DNA of 6,146 nt from Prevotella sp. Its GTDB lineage: Bacteria > Bacteroidota > Bacteroidia > Bacteroidales > Bacteroidaceae. A program made the translations under genes and the position numbers. Shown here in pieces: positions 4,900-6,146 of this stretch (positions within the stretch are counted from its first letter, which is position 1; each line of letters begins with the position of its first letter). The notes below the pieces were generated by a model. It saw only the letters and a list, made by a program, of their open reading frames with translations, was not told where the DNA came from and did no database searches. The DNA lies in contig JAFRZC010000013.1 of NCBI GenBank assembly GCA_017442765.1, positions 1 to 6,146 of the forward strand, given 5' to 3'.

Positions 4900-5976
4900 A
4901 TGAAAATATTCAACCTGACAGAGACCGACAGCGAAGTCCGGATTGAGATACGCGGCGAGATAGGAGGCAGCTGGTGGAACGAGGGTGTCACCTACGACAA
5001 GGTGGCAGCGCAACTCAAGGGCGCCGCCGACGGAAAGAAGAAGGTGCGCGTGCGTATCAACTCGCTCGGCGGAGACATCGACGAGGCGCTTGCCATCTAC
5101 GAACTGCTCCTCTCGATGGGCGACCGGGTGACCACCGAATGCTACGGGCGTTGCGCCTCGGCGGCGACCGTCATAGCCATGGGCGGCCACCAGAGGCTCA
5201 TGAGCCGATATGCCCTCTTCCTGGTGCACAAGTGCTGGAGCGGAGTGGTGGGCAACGAGAACGTGCTGGAGGAAGCACTCGACGAGCAGCGCAGCATCAA
5301 CGACCGCCTGGCGCAGATCTACGCCGACCGCACCGGCACCGACAAGGCGAAGATAGAGGAGCTGATGAACAGCCACAACGGCGACGGCGAGTGGATGAAC
5401 GCCGATGAGGCCATGGAGTATGGATTCATCACCGGGCAGCTGCCCGAGGAGCAGCAGCCCGCCGAAAGCAACGATCTCAACGAAAAAATAAAAAATATGT
5501 ATATGTTCAACCACAAAAAAGAGAAAACCATGAAAAAAGACATCATGTCCTTTGCGGCACTGGCCGCAGTGCTGGAAGTCCAGGCGATGGATGCCAGCAG
5601 GGAGGGCAGCGTCATGATGGACGACGAGACCCTCAAGAAAATCAACGACGCACTGATCGCCAAGGAGCAGCGCGCCGACAGTCTGCAGACGCAGCTCGAG
5701 GCCGCCGAGGCAGCCAAAGCCAAGGCCGAGACCGCCAAGGCCGAGGCCGAGACCGCCAAAGCCGAGGCCGAGACCGCCAAGGCCGAGGCCGAGACCGCCA
5801 AAGCCAAGGCCGAGACCGCCAAGGCCGACCTGCAGGCCAAAGTCGCCGAGATGGAAGACAAGCTCGCCAAAGTACCCTCCACCGCCGTCAACGGGCTGGA
5901 CACCACCCCCGCCGACGACCCGCAGAAGGAGTGGGAAAACAGCGACATGTACCGCGAAGCCGCCGAACGCATGTGA
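4900..5976 (+). CDS. Phage prohead protease (ClpP fold, peptidase S14-like) fused to a coiled-coil scaffold
   Basis: Head-maturation protease of the ClpP-like (S14) type with a C-terminal scaffold region, 358 residues. Residues 1-180 are the protease: INSLGGDIDEALAIYELL (53-70) matches the ClpP INSPGG motif, the nucleophile is Ser87 in GRCASAATVIAMGG, and His110 in LVHK is the base; Ser-His spacing of 23 is close to the 25 of E. coli ClpP. The third residue is probably near D162/E164, before NADEAMEYGFIT (167-178), but I cannot fix it. Residues 190-210 form an A-rich, polar linker. Residues 211-358 contain a long heptad-repeat coiled coil (about 243-324) with five TAKA-type repeats. Such a protease-scaffold arrangement guides capsid assembly and then cleaves scaffold and capsid. 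The next gene is the probable capsid protein. The start follows the promoter candidate at 4866. Confidence 0.88.
   Translation: MKIFNLTETDSEVRIEIRGEIGGSWWNEGVTYDKVAAQLKGAADGKKKVRVRINSLGGDIDEALAIYELLLSMGDRVTTECYGRCASAATVIAMGGHQRLMSRYALFLVHKCWSGVVGNENVLEEALDEQRSINDRLAQIYADRTGTDKAKIEELMNSHNGDGEWMNADEAMEYGFITGQLPEEQQPAESNDLNEKIKNMYMFNHKKEKTMKKDIMSFAALAAVLEVQAMDASREGSVMMDDETLKKINDALIAKEQRADSLQTQLEAAEAAKAKAETAKAEAETAKAEAETAKAEAETAKAKAETAKADLQAKVAEMEDKLAKVPSTAVNGLDTTPADDPQKEWENSDMYREAAERM
5530..5976 (+). CDS. Putative nested scaffold protein from an internal in-frame start
   Basis: An in-frame ATG at 5530 (Met211 of the protease-scaffold protein) would yield a 148-residue protein holding only the scaffold-like part: MKKDIMSFAALAAVLEV, then the coiled coil and a C-terminal tail ending REAAERM. 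The 45 bases before it are markedly A-rich (5482-5529, ending GAAAACC), the base composition of translation leaders in this window and unlike the GC-rich code on both sides. In phage lambda, scaffold Nu3 is made this way from the 3' part of protease gene C. Ancestral fusion of two separate genes would also explain the leader-like linker. The internal start is inferred, not shown. Confidence 0.45.
   Translation: MKKDIMSFAALAAVLEVQAMDASREGSVMMDDETLKKINDALIAKEQRADSLQTQLEAAEAAKAKAETAKAEAETAKAEAETAKAEAETAKAKAETAKADLQAKVAEMEDKLAKVPSTAVNGLDTTPADDPQKEWENSDMYREAAERM
5710..5829 (+). repeat. 21-bp coding tandem repeat (TAKAEAE heptads)
   Basis: Near-identical 21-bp units encode seven-residue repeats: AAKAKAE, three TAKAEAE, TAKAKAE, then a decaying TAKADLQ. 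Units differ mainly by AAA/AAG for lysine and GAG/AAG swaps. Each unit is exactly one coiled-coil heptad, so gain or loss of units would lengthen or shorten the scaffold rod without shifting phase. Confidence 0.95.
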
Positions 5977-6036
5977 GTGAATAGTGAATAGTGACCAGTG
6001 AAACGAAATCACAATTTTCAATTCTTAATTCAAAAT
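5977..6036. repeat. Degenerate heptamer repeat with inverted arms between protease and capsid genes
   Basis: Four + oriented heptamers (GTGAATA, GTGAATA, GTGACCA, GTGAAAC; 5977-6004) directly follow the stop codon at 5974-5976, which itself lies in GTGA. From 6009 the opposite strand shows related units (TCACAAT, TTTCAAT, TCTTAAT, TCAAAAT; 6009-6036). The two halves could pair weakly into a hairpin, e.g. GTGA 5998-6001 with TCAC 6009-6012. Same repeat family as at 4683-4801. Confidence 0.7.
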
Positions 6037-6044
6037 CATAACCT

Positions 6045-6146
6045 ATGGCAATCACAACAACCGCAATAGTGAGCCAATACGGCAGCTATTACAAGAAAGG
6101 GCAGAACAACCGCTCACGCCTGTTCGCCAAAATCACCGCCCCGGGG
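6045..6146 (+). CDS. Probable phage major capsid protein, N-terminal fragment (cut by window end)
   Basis: The ATG at 6045 opens a frame that continues to the window edge, giving 34 residues starting MAITTTAIVSQYGSYYKKGQ and ending LFAKITAPG. No stop is met. There is no diagnostic motif in so short a piece. The call of major capsid protein rests on position, directly downstream of the protease-scaffold gene, where tailed phages nearly always encode it, and on a polar N-terminal arm suited to cleavage by the prohead protease. The 68-base spacer upstream holds heptamer repeats and an AT-rich leader but no terminator, so it is likely co-transcribed with the protease. A capsid decoration or other head protein is the main alternative. 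Confidence 0.6.
   Translation, partial: MAITTTAIVSQYGSYYKKGQNNRSRLFAKITAPG

Noticed and set aside
5319..5972. Second antisense frame with an ALAVSAS repeat
   Set aside because: The repeat is the mirror of the scaffold coding repeat and has no independent support.
4804..6021. Antisense open frame of 405 codons opposite the protease gene
   Set aside because: Its glycine- and leucine-rich repeats are just the reverse reading of the heptad repeats; the + strand has ClpP active-site motifs.
1..6146. tRNA, rRNA or riboswitch
   Set aside because: No cloverleaf, conserved rRNA segment or known aptamer core was recognised on either strand by reading.

Overview
The window is a 6.1 kb stretch of what looks like a prophage or phage-derived element from a member of the Bacteroidota, most likely a gut Bacteroidales. 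The reasons are a Bacteroidota-type -7 box (TAnnTTTG) in front of two genes, weak or absent Shine-Dalgarno sequences with A-rich leaders instead, an Mpi-type serine invertase, and a VirE/VapE ATPase of the kind common in Bacteroidales mobile elements. All recognised genes lie on the + strand. From about 958 onward the coding DNA is GC-rich; the first kilobase is clearly more AT-rich.

Layout. (1) 2-421: C-terminal part of a serine recombinase/DNA invertase, cut by the window edge. (2) 527-1587: three small unrecognised genes, the first two coupled by an ATGA overlap. (3) 1602-4168: a tightly packed block of an unknown 157-residue protein, a 458-residue VapE-family P-loop ATPase (the probable replication protein), and two small unknown proteins; successive genes overlap by 4, 4 and 8 bases. 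(4) 4249-4686: a beta-rich protein that may be virion-associated. (5) 4683-4874: a non-coding boundary holding a 17-unit heptamer repeat, a strong intrinsic terminator and a candidate promoter. (6) 4900-6146: a ClpP-fold prohead protease fused to a coiled-coil scaffold-like tail, then the start of a gene that is probably the major capsid protein.

Taken together, a recombinase-side segment leads into a replication module and then a head-assembly module. The terminator and promoter at 4809-4874 separate the two as different transcription units. No terminase or portal gene lies between the VapE gene and the prohead protease, which is not the usual order for a tailed phage.

The most interesting points are the nested protease/scaffold gene with a likely internal start at 5530, the heptamer repeats that begin exactly at stop codons, and the direct junction of a VapE replication module with capsid genes. 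Most small genes here have no function I can recognise, and the identifications rest on motif reading alone.
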